DNA of 64,000 nt, from the NCBI GenBank assembly GCA_009801085.1, contig VNWV01000002.1, positions 4,526,001 through 4,590,000 of the forward strand. Direction: 5' to 3'. Under the pieces are notes generated by a model that saw nothing but the letters and a program-made list of their open reading frames with translations, searched no databases and was not told the origin of the DNA. Positions within the stretch are counted from its first letter, which is position 1. The number at the start of each line of letters is the position of its first letter. This document shows positions 1-10,666 of the stretch, piece after piece. Origin of the DNA: Lasiodiplodia sp. COLG20 (lineage: Eukaryota; Ascomycota; Dothideomycetes; Botryosphaeriales; Botryosphaeriaceae). A program made the translations under genes and the position numbers.

Positions 1-2443
1 CCTCATGGTTGCCATGATGGCCAAGTTCGTGTAAACGTCTGTCAGGGGATGATGGCATTGGCGACTGGGGTTCACGTTGGGTATCTCTGATTGGCATATC
101 GGGCCTCGTGTGTCCGTCATTCGTCTTTTGCTTCGAAACGAGAACAGGGGATGCAGTCATCGTGGTGGAATGGACACCCCTCGGTGGTTTAGAGCGATGG
201 AAATGTACCTGTACGAAAAAATACCGCATAGAGCCATCGAACATCTTCGTGGTATTTGCTCATAGAAGGGATTCCTTTTTTCCATTTCCACTCGGCCGCA
301 TGTACCTTATAATCATGTAAATCAATGCCTCGGAACATGCGCGAAGACAACGACGCTCCGACCACGCTCAATGGCCCGGCTTCGACCAAAGCTCGCAACC
401 CCTCCAACACGGCTCCGAATCGAGAGAGCTTGAGCTCGGATTGCGCAAGTTGAAGAGCTTTCCCCATATTCCTTCAGTGCCCCTTCCCCCGCAAATATCG
501 GCTCTTCTCCGCAATCGCAGTAGTGGACTGACAACATCCACCTACCCGAACCGTTGCCCTTCTATCTTCTGTCAAGTGTTGGCCCCTGTGGCACCGATTC
601 GTGTAGCATGGGCACTCCGCCCACTCAAAACATGCTAACGTGGCTGATCAGACACAACAGGACACCTAGACATACCGATGCGAAGTACCGGGGTAGCTTC
701 ATCAGGCAAGTCGTCCGTCACCACTTCGTTATCTTGGACGAGCCAGATTGCTTCAGTACGCGCCGGGTTCGTCCACATCCTCTGTCTAGCGCCCATGACT
801 TCAATGCCTCCGGAAACTCAACCGGGGCTACGCAACTTGACCCCCTTGTCGATGTTTGTTGTGTGCCCAGCTTTGCTTGGGCACGTGGACGTATCGATGA
901 TGGCACACTAGAGCAGCCAAGCGACGAGGAGCAGGTTATCGTGACTAAGTTCTTGCAGCTGGGCCCGTACATGTCCGCTCCTCGCATGTGCGAATCATCT
1001 TGCCTGTCCGGACGTGCTGCTCCGGAACCGGGCGCGTAGGCCTAATGATCCTCTGCGGCGTGGAGTGGCGTGGTGAGTGGGCACCAAGACGAAGCAGTTG
1101 GTGGACCACTTTCGACGACGCCCGCCCCACGCGCCAGCTGTACCTTCTGAGCCCCATAAATATCTTTTGAAAAAATAAATAAATAAATAGAAACTCCATA
1201 TTTAAACCACTCGGCCGTCCACGAGCAATACATGCAAGCCGCATAGAAGCAGAATCGCAGCCCCCCGTCTGGCTCGGAAAATGACTCGCTGGCATTCCGT
1301 CGCTCGCTCAGCGCAGTCAAACTCATCATTTCGAAACACTACGCCTGTGAGCCCATCGCTCTCCGAGATAACTTTGTTTCCCAGAAGCTCCGTTCCCTTC
1401 GTCCTCGGCACGCGGTAGTCCGACAGTTCTCCGAGATTGATCCGACGACGGTCGCAAGGTCATGTCGTTGAAGAAAGGTGTGCTCGGCAGCAGGCATTAT
1501 CTGCACAGCGACGCAGCCGAACCGGCAGCCTGGTAAAGTTTATCTGCTCAACAGCTCTTGCAGCGCGGCGTGAAAACCGATCGCGCGGCAGAGCTGGCCC
1601 GCTGTAGGGAGGCTTTCGGCGGCTTTGGGACACCATGATGGACAACGCTGGACGACTTGATGGGACTTTCACGCAGTGCAACCGCAGCTAGCGCGCGTGC
1701 ATTTGCGTGCGATCGTGTTAGAGTCGCGGCGCTGGCAGCATTCTGGGCTATGAGGGCGCCTGCAACTTTGTCAGTGTCGTGTCTTGATCTATTTCCGCCT
1801 TTTACGCGTCGCGTTCACCGGTGCAGTGCGTCATTTCCTGTTTCCAGGAGTCTGAGAGTATGCCCCTCTTCATGCCCCATATCCGAGCTTGGGGCTTCGA
1901 AATCAAGGAATACGTCATTCCTCATCTCGATTCTGAGGTGCAGCACGCTTTCGGCCAAAGCAAGTCTCAGGGTATCAGGGTCTGGGGGTCTCAGGGTCCA
2001 CGGTTGTAAGAGTAGAGCCCTCACGCTGAATGCCCCTGCCCTGGACGTCACGCTACTCTGCACATCGATGCGGAATCTGCAACAGCATTTAAGGTCGTTT
2101 CAACTCGCTCTTCAGCAAAGAAAAGCGCCGCAAAGCGCCAGGAGCTGCAAGGTGGGATGGTTGCGAGCGGGCTTCTGGCTGTCCCTGAAGCGCTAGGACC
2201 GGAGTTAATCGGTGGCCGCATCCATGAACGCAGAACACCACAAGTAAATCGATATATGCCGACTGTGCCAATCACTCCTCCAATCTTGCGCCTTGCAACG
2301 CCGATTGCGTACCACTACGCGTGCGCGCACGTGACGTCGCGATCTTACGTGTCCTCCGGCTGCCGAGTGAGAACGCAACAGTTTAAACCCCGAACTATCC
2401 CCCACACGGCGATTCGCCCAGCCCCCCTCCCCCATCCAGCAAT
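1..2443. other. Intergenic region upstream of ALG3; no gene supported
   Basis: Several open frames of 60-180 codons occur on both strands, but none shows recognisable protein motifs, and frames on opposite strands overlap each other. A short (AAAT)n microsatellite lies near 1170-1190. The last few hundred bases are presumably the ALG3 promoter. A small or divergent gene cannot be excluded. Confidence 0.5.
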
Positions 2444-4043
2444 ATGGATCTCGTCAAGCAGGGAATCTCCATCGCCACCAACCCAAAGTACGCGCGATGG
2501 CTGTGCCCCCTGCTGCTGCTCGCCGACGCCGCCCTGTGCGGCCTCATCATCTGGAAGATCCCCTGTGCGTAACAAACAACCAATTGCTCTCTCTCTCCCT
2601 GCCCAGCCTTGCCAAAACTCTTGAATTACAAAACAATGGCGCTTGCTTGGCTGTGTTCCGGACCTGTGCTGACGCCGGCCGTCTGGCAGACACCGAGATT
2701 GACTGGCAGGCCTACATGGAGCAGGTGGCCCAGTACCTGGCCGGCGAGCGCGACTACGCCCGCATCAAAGGCGGCACCGGCCCGCTGGTCTACCCGGGCG
2801 CCCATGTGTACATCTACCGCGGCCTGTACGCCCTCACCCACGAAGGCCGCGACATCCGCCTGGCCCAGATCGCCTTTGCCGGCCTCTATGTCGCCGCCCT
2901 GGTTGTGACCATGGCCTGCTATCGGCTGGCAAAGGTGAGCACCCCCCCTTGCCCAATTGGGCTTCTATCATGTCGAAATATTATTTCGAACCTTTCATCT
3001 CACATGCCTTTCGAAACTACCTTTCTTGCCATCATGATACTCTTGCCTAGACCTTCCATCATGGAGCTGACATGAGCACAAAAGGTCCCTCCGTACGTCT
3101 TTCCCATGTTGGTTCTGTCCAAACGGCTGCACAGCATCTTCATGCTGCGCTGCTTCAACGACGGCTTCGCCGTCTTCTTTTTCTTCCTGGCCATCTACGC
3201 CTACCAGAAGCGGATGTGGACCCTAGGTTCCGTCTTCTACTCGCTGGCCGTGGGCGTCAAGATGAGCGCTCTGCTCGCGCTGCCGGCCGTGGGGATCATC
3301 ATCCTGCAGGCAATCGGCAAGGATAGGGCAATCACTCAAGCGGGCATCATTGGTTATCTGCAGGTACGTCTGATGCATATATTATTATTGGCTCTTCCTG
3401 GACTAATGATTGGCAGTTGCTCCTCGGCTTCCCCTTCATCCAGGTCAATGCCAAAAGCTACTTCTCGCGCGCCTTCGAGCTCACGCGCGTCTTCCTCTAC
3501 AAGTGGACGGTCAACTGGCGCTTCGTGCCCGAAGCCACCTTCCTCTCGAAGCCCTTCGCCATTGGGCTGCTCTCGCTGCACGTCGCGCTGCTGGCCGTCT
3601 TCGCGCCGACGCGCTGGCTCAAGCCGGCGCAGCGGCCGCTGGTCGACGTGGTGCGCATGGTCTTCAGCCAGCCGCACGACCAGGTACACATCGGGCGGCG
3701 CATAAACCCGCGCTTCGTGCTGACGACGATGCTGGCCAGCGTGGCCGTGGGCATGCTGTGCGCGCGCTCGCTGCACTACCAGTTCTACGCGTGGATCGCG
3801 TGGGCGACGCCGTTCCTGGCGTGGCGCGCCGGCCTGCACCCCGTCGCGCAGTACGCGCTGTGGGCGGCGCAGGAGTGGGCGTGGAACGTGTTCCCGTCGA
3901 CGCCCGCCAGCTCGGCCGTCGTCGTGGGCGCGTTGGCCGTGCAGGTCGCAGGCGTGTGGTGGGGGACGCGCAAGGATTTCGAAGGCAGGGAGCAGCATCA
4001 GCATCAGCATCAGCATCAGCACCAGCATCAGCATGCCGAGTAG
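2444..4043 (+). CDS. ALG3: Alg3, Dol-P-Man:Man5GlcNAc2-PP-Dol alpha-1,3-mannosyltransferase
   Basis: This ER membrane enzyme (GT58 family) adds the first lumenal mannose, alpha-1,3-linked, to the lipid-linked Man5GlcNAc2 precursor of N-glycans, using dolichol-phosphate mannose. Four exons are inferred: 2444-2564, 2690-2934, 3085-3363 and 3417-4043. Phases agree throughout and give 423 aa. Family motifs are present: [13 protein letters not shown] near residue 40, [13 protein letters not shown] near 70, [15 protein letters not shown] near 135, and [18 protein letters not shown] and SLHYQFYAW in the last exon. Hydrophobic segments occur throughout, as expected for a multi-pass protein. The first ATG lies before the TEIDW motif with a hydrophobic segment between. 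The C-terminus ends in an alternating His-Gln run encoded by a hexanucleotide microsatellite, which is not a family feature. The gene converges on the eIF1A-domain gene with 129 bp between stop codons. Confidence 0.95.
3997..4034 (+). repeat. CAGCAT/CATCAG hexamer microsatellite in the ALG3 C-terminus
   Basis: Tandem CAT-CAG units in frame at the end of ALG3 encode alternating His and Gln just before the final Ala-Glu and stop. The tract would be expected to vary in length without shifting the frame. Confidence 0.85.
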
Positions 4044-4172
4044 TTGTCGTACGCGACGTGCACGCAGTTTACAGGCGCCCTTCTCTTTCTCTCCCTTCTT
4101 CTGAGCGGGATTAATAGGATACGTTCTTTGCTCTTCTCCCGGGTCGCCAAGTATGTGCTTCGCTTTTTCTCT

Positions 4173-4649
4173 TCACTCGTCGTCTTCAGAATCCGAGGGC
4201 GGCATCTTGCCAACGGTCGACTCTTCGTCGTCGCTGTCCTCGGGGTAGGCCGACTGCTTCTTGAACTCGGGCGGCCTAGAATTGATACAGAGTCAGCCGC
4301 TCTGCGTCTCGTCCTCCGAGTTGTATCCATTTCCTTACCAGTAGCTCATCTTCCGCCACGCCTTCTCGTCGCGCACGACATTGACGATCTCGCCGCCCAG
4401 CTTGTTGCTGCGCTCGGCCAGGGTGCCGGCGTCGACGACGACGTAGGTGCCGCGCTTGACCCAGATGGTGCTGCGGAACTTGGCGTTCAATTCGGCAAGC
4501 ATCGTTGTCTTGTCGGGCAGCTCGACGGAGTAGAGGTTGTTGCCCTCAGCCTTGGACACCTTTGCGATCGTCTGCGCCGGCGTCAGGACGTCGGGCGGCG
4601 TGAGGGTTTCGGCCTCGACGGCGTGGAGGTTGCGCTTCGGACGGCCCAT
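4173..4649 (-). CDS. eIF1A-domain (S1-like, EIF1AD-type) RNA-binding protein
   Basis: A 137-aa protein with an S1/IF1-type OB fold resembling animal EIF1AD, a nuclear relative of translation factor eIF1A. Two exons: 4649-4339 and 4275-4173, with a 63-nt intron (4276-4338) splitting the Trp codon after KMSY. The core reads TIAKVSKAEGNNLYSVE (residues 28-44) followed by STIWVKRGTYVVVD, the usual strand pattern with the IWxKRG motif. The second exon encodes an acidic tail with SDDEE and SEDDE, as in eIF1A and EIF1AD. The start is the ATG of MGRPKRNLHA, whose basic N-terminus fits nucleic-acid binding. The length matches EIF1AD better than canonical eIF1A. It shares a divergent promoter of about 550 bp with the MFS gene. 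The biological role in fungi is inferred only. Confidence 0.85.
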
Positions 4650-5201
4650 GGTCGTAGAGAATCGTTCTTTTCTTCGGGGTGTGTGGAGTCGGGATGTGAC
4701 GCGGTGGTTCGGTAGTTTGTTGTGGGTAACTTTTTTTCTCGAAGGTACATGGGGAGATCGGCGCCCGGGCCATGTCTCCCCGTCGCTCTCGCGTAGGCTG
4801 CTTCCCAATTGGGTAATACTTCGCACCCTTGACTGCTTCCTCCTAACCGCATCCAACAACGCGCTCCGGCTCTCTGCATGTCATGATGCGTCCCGTTGCC
4901 CCGCTATCTCTGCGTCCTTTTCGCAAATTCATAACTGACCGGTCCTGCCCAGGTCTGCTCCACCCTGCCGTGCCACAGTCCACCTCGATTCCAGACCTCC
5001 TGTGCACACCTACCCACGATTTTTGCCATCAGACGGTCTATGATTCATAGTCGACTTGTGGCGACGCATGCTTACTCTGATTGCTAAGCAACATGCCTGC
5101 CCCGCACTTCCCCGGGTTATTTCTTTCGCAGTGTCCCTGCAATGTCTACAGTCCATCTCTGATAGAGGAACTTCTTGACTTTCACCCCTGTAGTCAACAA
5201 G
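4650..5201. promoter_or_regulatory. Divergent promoter region, eIF1A-domain gene / MFS transporter
   Basis: 552 bp separate the two divergent start codons. No coding frame with recognisable motifs is present. The region presumably holds both promoters. I see no specific operator that I can name. Confidence 0.5.
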
Positions 5202-6966
5202 ATGGCTCACGCATTGGGCAATCTCTTCGAAATTGAAGACCCCAAACGCGTCACCACACCTCCCCTCTCACGCAAAAAGTCTGCCTCTATCCGCACGCCT
5301 CCTTCCGACCAAGAGCTCGACGATCTCATCTTTGGCGACCGTGCCTCTGCTCCGCAAACCCACCCATCGACCCCCAAAAGCGGCTCTGAACATGCCGCCT
5401 CCAGCCGCCCAACTAGCAGCCACACAGGAGTGCAGACGCCCGTCACGCCGAGCGAGCTTGAGGGCGCGATAGCGAACAACAACAGCACAGCAGACGGCGG
5501 CCCCGCCCACACCGCCATCCAGACCTTCTGGAACCCGCCCATGAACAAATGGCGCGTCCTCTGCGCCTGCCTGGTTTACTTCGGCAACGGGCTGTCCGAC
5601 TCGGCCCCCGGCGCGCTGATTCCCTACATGGAGACCTTCTACAGCATCGGCTACGCCGTCGTCTCGCTCATCTTCGTCGCCAACGCCGTGGGCTTCGTCA
5701 GCGCCGCCTTCTGCACCGATGGCCTGCTGCTGGCGCGCCTGGGCCGCGCGCGCACGCTCGTCGTGTCGGAGCTGATCATGCTGGCCGGCTACGTCATCCT
5801 CGTGTGCACCCCGCCCGCCTTCGCCGGCGTCGTGGCCGCCTTCTTCCTGCTCGGTTTCGGTTGTGCTATTAATCTTGCGCTTAACAACGTCTTCTGCTCC
5901 ACCTTAGCCAACTCGACGCTTCTCCTCGGCCTCACCCACGGTAGCTACGGCGTCGGCGGCACCGTTGGCCCCATCGTGGCGACGGCCCTGGCTGGGTCCG
6001 GCGTCTTGTGGTCTCGGTTCTACTTCTTGACCATGGGCGTGCGCGTCGTCTGCGTGGTGTTCAATGCGTGGGCCTTCTGGAACTACGAGAAGGAAAACAG
6101 TGGTGATGATGTTGTTATCATCGCTGGCGCCGCCGCTGTCGCTACCGAGACCAATTTGTTGACGGAGCTGGAGCAGACTGCGAGCCGGCGTGCAGCTGCG
6201 GAGACTCGTGCGGAGGGGGATAAAAATGTACGACAGCAGCAGCAACAACAACAGACGACATCCAAACCGACAAAGTGGGAGCTGCTGAAGCAAGCGCTGC
6301 GGAACCGGGTTACGGTTGGCGGCGCGCTGTTTATCTTCATGTACCAAGGTGCCGAGGTCGCCATCGCAGGATGGGTCATTTCCTTCTTGATCGACTACCG
6401 TGGGGGAGACCCGGCGCAAGTAGGATATGTGACGGCTGGATTTTTCGTAAGTTTTGCTCTCTCTCTCTCTCTCTCTCTCTCAATCAAAAACAGCCCAACC
6501 TAACAGCTCCAAACAGGGCGGCATAACCCTCGGACGCTTCGCCCTCGCCCCCTTCTGCCACCACCGCCTCATCGGCGGCGAGCGCCGTGCCGTCGTCATC
6601 TTCACGCTCGGCGCCCTGGCCCTCGACCTGCTCGTCTGGCTCGTCCCCAGCCTCCTCTCCAACGCCGTCTTCGTGGCGCTGTGCGGCCTGCTCCTGGGCC
6701 CCGTCTACCCCTGCGCGCAGACCGTCTTCGCCCGCCTACTACTCGGCCAGGACCGCCGGGACCTCATGACCACATCTGTCGGCTTCATCTCCGGCGCCGG
6801 CAGCAGCGGCGGCGCCCTCGTGCCGTTCGTTACTGGCGCCCTCGCGCAGGTGAAGGGGAGTGGGACGTGGGTTCTGCATCCGGTTTGCGTGGCGGCGTTT
6901 GTGGGGATGTTGGCGTGTTGGTGGGGGATGCCGGGTGGTGGGAAGAAGGTGAAGGGGAGGGAGTGA
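5202..6966 (+). CDS. Major facilitator superfamily transporter (fucose permease / Bsc6-like)
   Basis: A 564-aa MFS membrane transporter from two exons, 5202-6446 and 6517-6966. The start is the ATG of MAHALGNLFEIED; an open frame extends nine codons further upstream but starts poorly. Residues 1-110 are a Ser/Pro-rich cytosolic tail. The core begins at NKWRVLCACLVYFGNGLSD, and GALIPYMETFYSIGYAVVS and LTHGSYGVGGTVGPIVA are typical of the fucose-permease-like MFS branch found in fungi as Bsc6-type proteins. A Gln-rich loop near residue 350 separates the two six-helix halves. The intron carries a long CT repeat just after the donor. The substrate cannot be told from sequence; a sugar or small organic solute is possible. 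Confidence 0.88.
6457..6482 (+). repeat. CT dinucleotide microsatellite inside the MFS intron
   Basis: About twelve CT units lie about 10 nt after the donor of the 70-nt intron 6447-6516. They act as a pyrimidine-rich tract and take up about a third of the intron. Confidence 0.9.
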
Positions 6967-7545
6967 GTGAGGATGCGATGCTTGTGGAGTCCTAGGGAAA
7001 AAGGGGGGGGGGAAGAAGTGTCTACGAAGATTAAGTCATGGTGGGATAAAAGGGGGAAACAAAACAGGGCACTCTGCTTGGCAAGTCAAATACATGAGGG
7101 ACTTGGAATACACTGTTACGCGGTACGTAATCATTGCGGATTTTCTTTCCCATTTTCATCTTCAGCCTTAGAATAATAAAGGAATTGATCTCGTAACACA
7201 AAAAGAGCTAAATTTACTAGCCGGGCGTACAGTCAACTTACTCACGTCTATGAGCGCTGCTTCCACTCCTTACGAATATAAGCAAGCTCAGCAATTATGA
7301 AACTGTATCAATTGAAAGGATATCAAGCATTATCAAGGAAGTGACCCGTACACCGTTCCCCAAAGACCACCCGTGTCCATACAACCTAACCGCCTGCATC
7401 ACAAGGTGACGGTAATAGCCCAATCGTCAAACTTCCCAATATCCCCGTCCGAGAGCCAAAGAAAAACACCAGGTAAACAACCCTCCCCACCAATCCCAAC
7501 CTAGAAGACAGCCATCATCGTAACGGCATCTGATCATCATCAACA
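6967..7545. other. Convergent intergenic region, MFS gene / GRDP-like gene
   Basis: About 580 bp lie between the two stop codons. It contains a short G run near 7003-7011 and AT-rich stretches near 7175-7330, consistent with 3' UTRs. No gene seen. Confidence 0.5.
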
Positions 7546-10048
7546 TCAACATCCACCACCACCACCACCACCACCACCACAACCGCCACCACCACCGCCT
7601 CCCCCACCGCCGCAGCCACCCGACCCCCCTCCACACCCACCACTCGCACCGCCTCCGCAACCACCGGCACCGCCGCACCCCGCACCACCACAGCTTGCCC
7701 CGACGCCCGCACAGCCGCCACCAGCGCCGATCATGCCGCCGCAAGTGCCCTGGCAGCATCCACCCGACAAGCCCGAGCCAGTTTCAGCGAAGCCGGGGTC
7801 GCCGCCGACGTAGCCGACGCCGCCGAGCGGATAGGGCCCGTAGGCGTAGCCGACGAAAGGGGCGCAGGCGGCGTAGTAAGCGGTCGAAGAGTGATCGTCC
7901 TTCTTCTTTTTCTTCTTATCACCGCCGCCGAGGTGCGTGTTAGCGAAGGTGGCGTAGTACTCCTCGCGGACGGGCGGCTCGCGGCCTTCTTTCTTGGCGC
8001 GGCGGACGGCGGCGGCGAAGGCGCGTTCGAGGTGCGAGCGGCGCGCCGCCGACCAGGCGTAGCTGTTGTTGGTGCGGACCGAGTTGTGCGACGAGATGTG
8101 CGGGCCCGAGTGCGGGTCGCTGGGGTGCTCGGCGCCGTCGGCTTCGTGGAGCGAGGCGGAGGCGGCGTGGTTCGTCGTCTTGAAGAGGCGCGAGAGCGGC
8201 GTCGTGTGGGATTCGCGGATGGCTTCGCAGTACCAGCAGGTGCACTCCGAGTAGGGTTCGCCGAACATGCGTTGGTACGTCTTGCTGGTCCATTCGAACG
8301 ATTCGTCCAGCTTGGCCTCTTCGACCTTGTCGTCGTGGTCGATGAAGACGCCGTTGCAGTTGGTCTGGCAGAAGTTGTAGTAGTTGGAGGGGAGCGTCTG
8401 GTGCGTGTGCCAGGCGAGGTCGACGTCGAGAGTTGGCACGGCCATCTTTTTGGGGTGAGCTACCATGATTTTGAAGAAATTCTTATACTTCTTGAGCAAG
8501 CGTTCGGACGTGGAGTAAACCGTCGGCGAGAAAAGCCAGCCGATGTTGTGCATTTTCTCGATGAAGGTTCCTTGCCGAATCACTGCGCCGATAAGGTTGA
8601 TACCGAAGACAGAATGGTTCTTCCAATAGCGAGACATCATTCTGCGAACAGACACGCGCTCACGCGGGGTAGGACGACCCCCAGGGCCCTGATATTGTTA
8701 GCAAACTCTCTCCTGAAGTGTGGTCGTGGCAACAAACCGAGCTCCATGTCGACGTCAAGTTCCTCTGAGACAGTCCTTCTTCAAAAACGATTCTCACTGA
8801 GTCGAGGCTCGCGCTAGGGTCGCGCTTCAAGTCTGTGGCTTCGAGCAGCTTTATGTGAATTGGGGATTGTTTGATCCAGCCACTAGCAAAGAAGGTTGGG
8901 GGGTTGAAGGACTTCTTTCCGCGGTATGGTGGCCGGCCCATGTTATCCAAAAGGGTACCACCCATTGGCACGTCTTCCCTCATGAGACGTGATATGTCTT
9001 GACGAAACTGCCAAACCTCAAGAGTGTCATGTGTTATGCTGCACTTGCAGTTAGGGCAAGTCTGGGAGAAGCCGCTGTCAGAATATCCATCTCCAGGAGC
9101 GAACTCCGAATCAGGGCCGTCGGGAAAGCCCGCGCCGCGTGACCACGGAACGGACAAGAAGGTAGCTTGTGTGCAGAAGGGGCAACGTAGGTCCTTGTCA
9201 ATCGGATCATCCAGGTTATCCCACGAGAGTTGAGCGCTGCGCTTCCACATAGCCTTCACGGGCTCGCCAACATCGTAATCAAAAGTAGTGTTGTCGATAC
9301 ACGTATTGATATCCGCCCAGGGTAGACCAGTGGCCCAGAAGTCCAGGCAGCCATAACGCAGGCAGTCCTCGAAGAAGATGCGGGGGTTGAGCGTGTGTGC
9401 ATGCCAGACCATGAGGACGTCAAGCGGAGGCAGGTTCTCCGGGAAGAAGTTGCGAAGCCGCTCGCCCAGGAAACCGGCTGATTCGTGCAGCGTCGAGTCT
9501 GCAAGCAGCTTGGTGTTACTCATGGGGCCCGCCGTCTGGCCGCCGGTAAGCTTGGGGATGCGCTCAAGGAACCACTGCTCGTAACGCTCGACGGCACGCG
9601 AGACATAGACGGCCCATCTCTTCTCGCGGACCTGCTTAATCTTGTGCTTCAGCTCCTCGTCGACGGCGCCATCCTCGGCCTTGACATCCTGGTCGAGAGC
9701 CTTCTTCTCATACTGCGGGGCGGGGGTGGCGGGCGTGGGGCTCGCAATGCCGAAGATACCCTCGGTGGTTTCGATGTCCTGGCGGAGATTGTAGAAGGCT
9801 TCTAGTAGCTTGAGGTGAACGATGCACTCGTCGGCCGCAGGCACGCCTTGCCTGCGAAGCGGGTCGATGTTCAGATTCTGCAGGCGGGAAGTGAAGTCCG
9901 GTGGCAAGGCAGGGGCCTCGTTTGACGGGCCGTCGGTCTGCTGTTCCCCATACGCAGGTGGCGGGGCGGCGGCTGAGGAACTGTTGCGTGAATGGCTCGA
10001 GACAAACGAGTCGCGGGGACTCTTCTCAAGCTTGTTGAGAAGACTCAT
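7546..10048 (-). CDS. Glycine-rich domain-containing protein (GRDP/DUF1399-like)
   Basis: An 817-aa protein from two exons, 10048-8738 and 8688-7546. The 49-nt intron has donor GTTTGT, branch GCTAAC and acceptor ATCAG, and joins the frames in phase before RERVSVRRMMSRYW. The start is the ATG of MSLLNKLEKSP; the open frame runs further upstream but without a likely start. GRDP repeats are visible: PLDVLMVWHAHTLNPR near residue 240 and VPTLDVDLAWHTHQTLP near 500, each with the WHxH motif of the family. A CxxC pair (PFCTQ with CPNCKC) lies between. The last ~75 residues are almost only Gly and Cys. Plant GRDPs have been linked to stress and development; the fungal function is unknown. Confidence is high in family and splice, low in role. 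Confidence 0.85.
7549..7830 (-). repeat. Gly/Cys codon repeat tract (GGT/GGC/TGT) ending the GRDP-like gene
   Basis: CCA/CCG/ACA trinucleotides on the plus strand encode an uninterrupted Gly-rich, Cys-punctuated tail. The final block has runs of eight to ten glycines separated by single cysteines. It is in frame and ends at the stop, so it is a coding low-complexity repeat. Confidence 0.85.
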
Positions 10049-10666
10049 GGTGGGTCGAAGGAGACGTAGGACTGAAGGGATTAATCCATAGATAGGTTTT
10101 TGAGGTAAATGTCGTGGGAAGGGCGGAAGCAAGCGGGCGGTATTAAATGCTGTGCAAGTCGCGACTGCCGTTTTAGTGGCGGGGATGCACCGTTTACGCG
10201 AATCCTGAAGGAACATGAGTCCGGTGAAGAGAATGGCGATCGGGCGGCTTTGGGGGCTGAAACAGAGGGCTACAGGGCAGTCGCTACTAGCCAGCAAGGC
10301 TTAGCCAGGCGCACCGCGCCGATCGTATCCACTGAGCCCTGTGAGCCCTGCCAATTTTAGGCCCACCCTTACCCCCAACAACCTTCTCTTTCCACTTCGG
10401 TACATCGGTGCAGCTCGCGTGTTGACGTCACTGGCAACGGCGCGTGGCTCAGCTGAAAATGTGCATTGCTATCTCGTCTACTACACAAAGGTCCACCCCC
10501 AAGGTCTATCAATCTCTAAATGTCTCGGCAGACATATGACCGGATTCCCAAACGCCGCGCTGTACTTCAGCTTTACCCCACATAGCTGGGCATATGCAAT
10601 AAAATCTCATACACTGAATAAACGTGTCTCACTTCGAGACGGGGAATAGAAAACAACCCAATCCAT
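10049..10666. promoter_or_regulatory. Spacer: upstream of GRDP-like gene, downstream of ABC transporter
   Basis: Both neighbours lie on the minus strand, so this 618-bp stretch holds the promoter of the GRDP-like gene and the 3' UTR of the transporter. The GRDP frame stays open into it for 83 codons, but that extension has no motif and begins at an unconvincing start. Confidence 0.45.

Noticed and set aside
692..706. Short match to the TIR core (CCGG..GGTAGCTTCA) near position 692
   Set aside because: Only about ten bases agree, without the rest of the 33-bp repeat or an inverted partner. Treated as chance.
7891..8817. 308-codon plus-strand frame opposite the GRDP-like gene
   Set aside because: Antisense shadow spanning the minus-strand intron; Val/Gly/Arg-rich with no motif.
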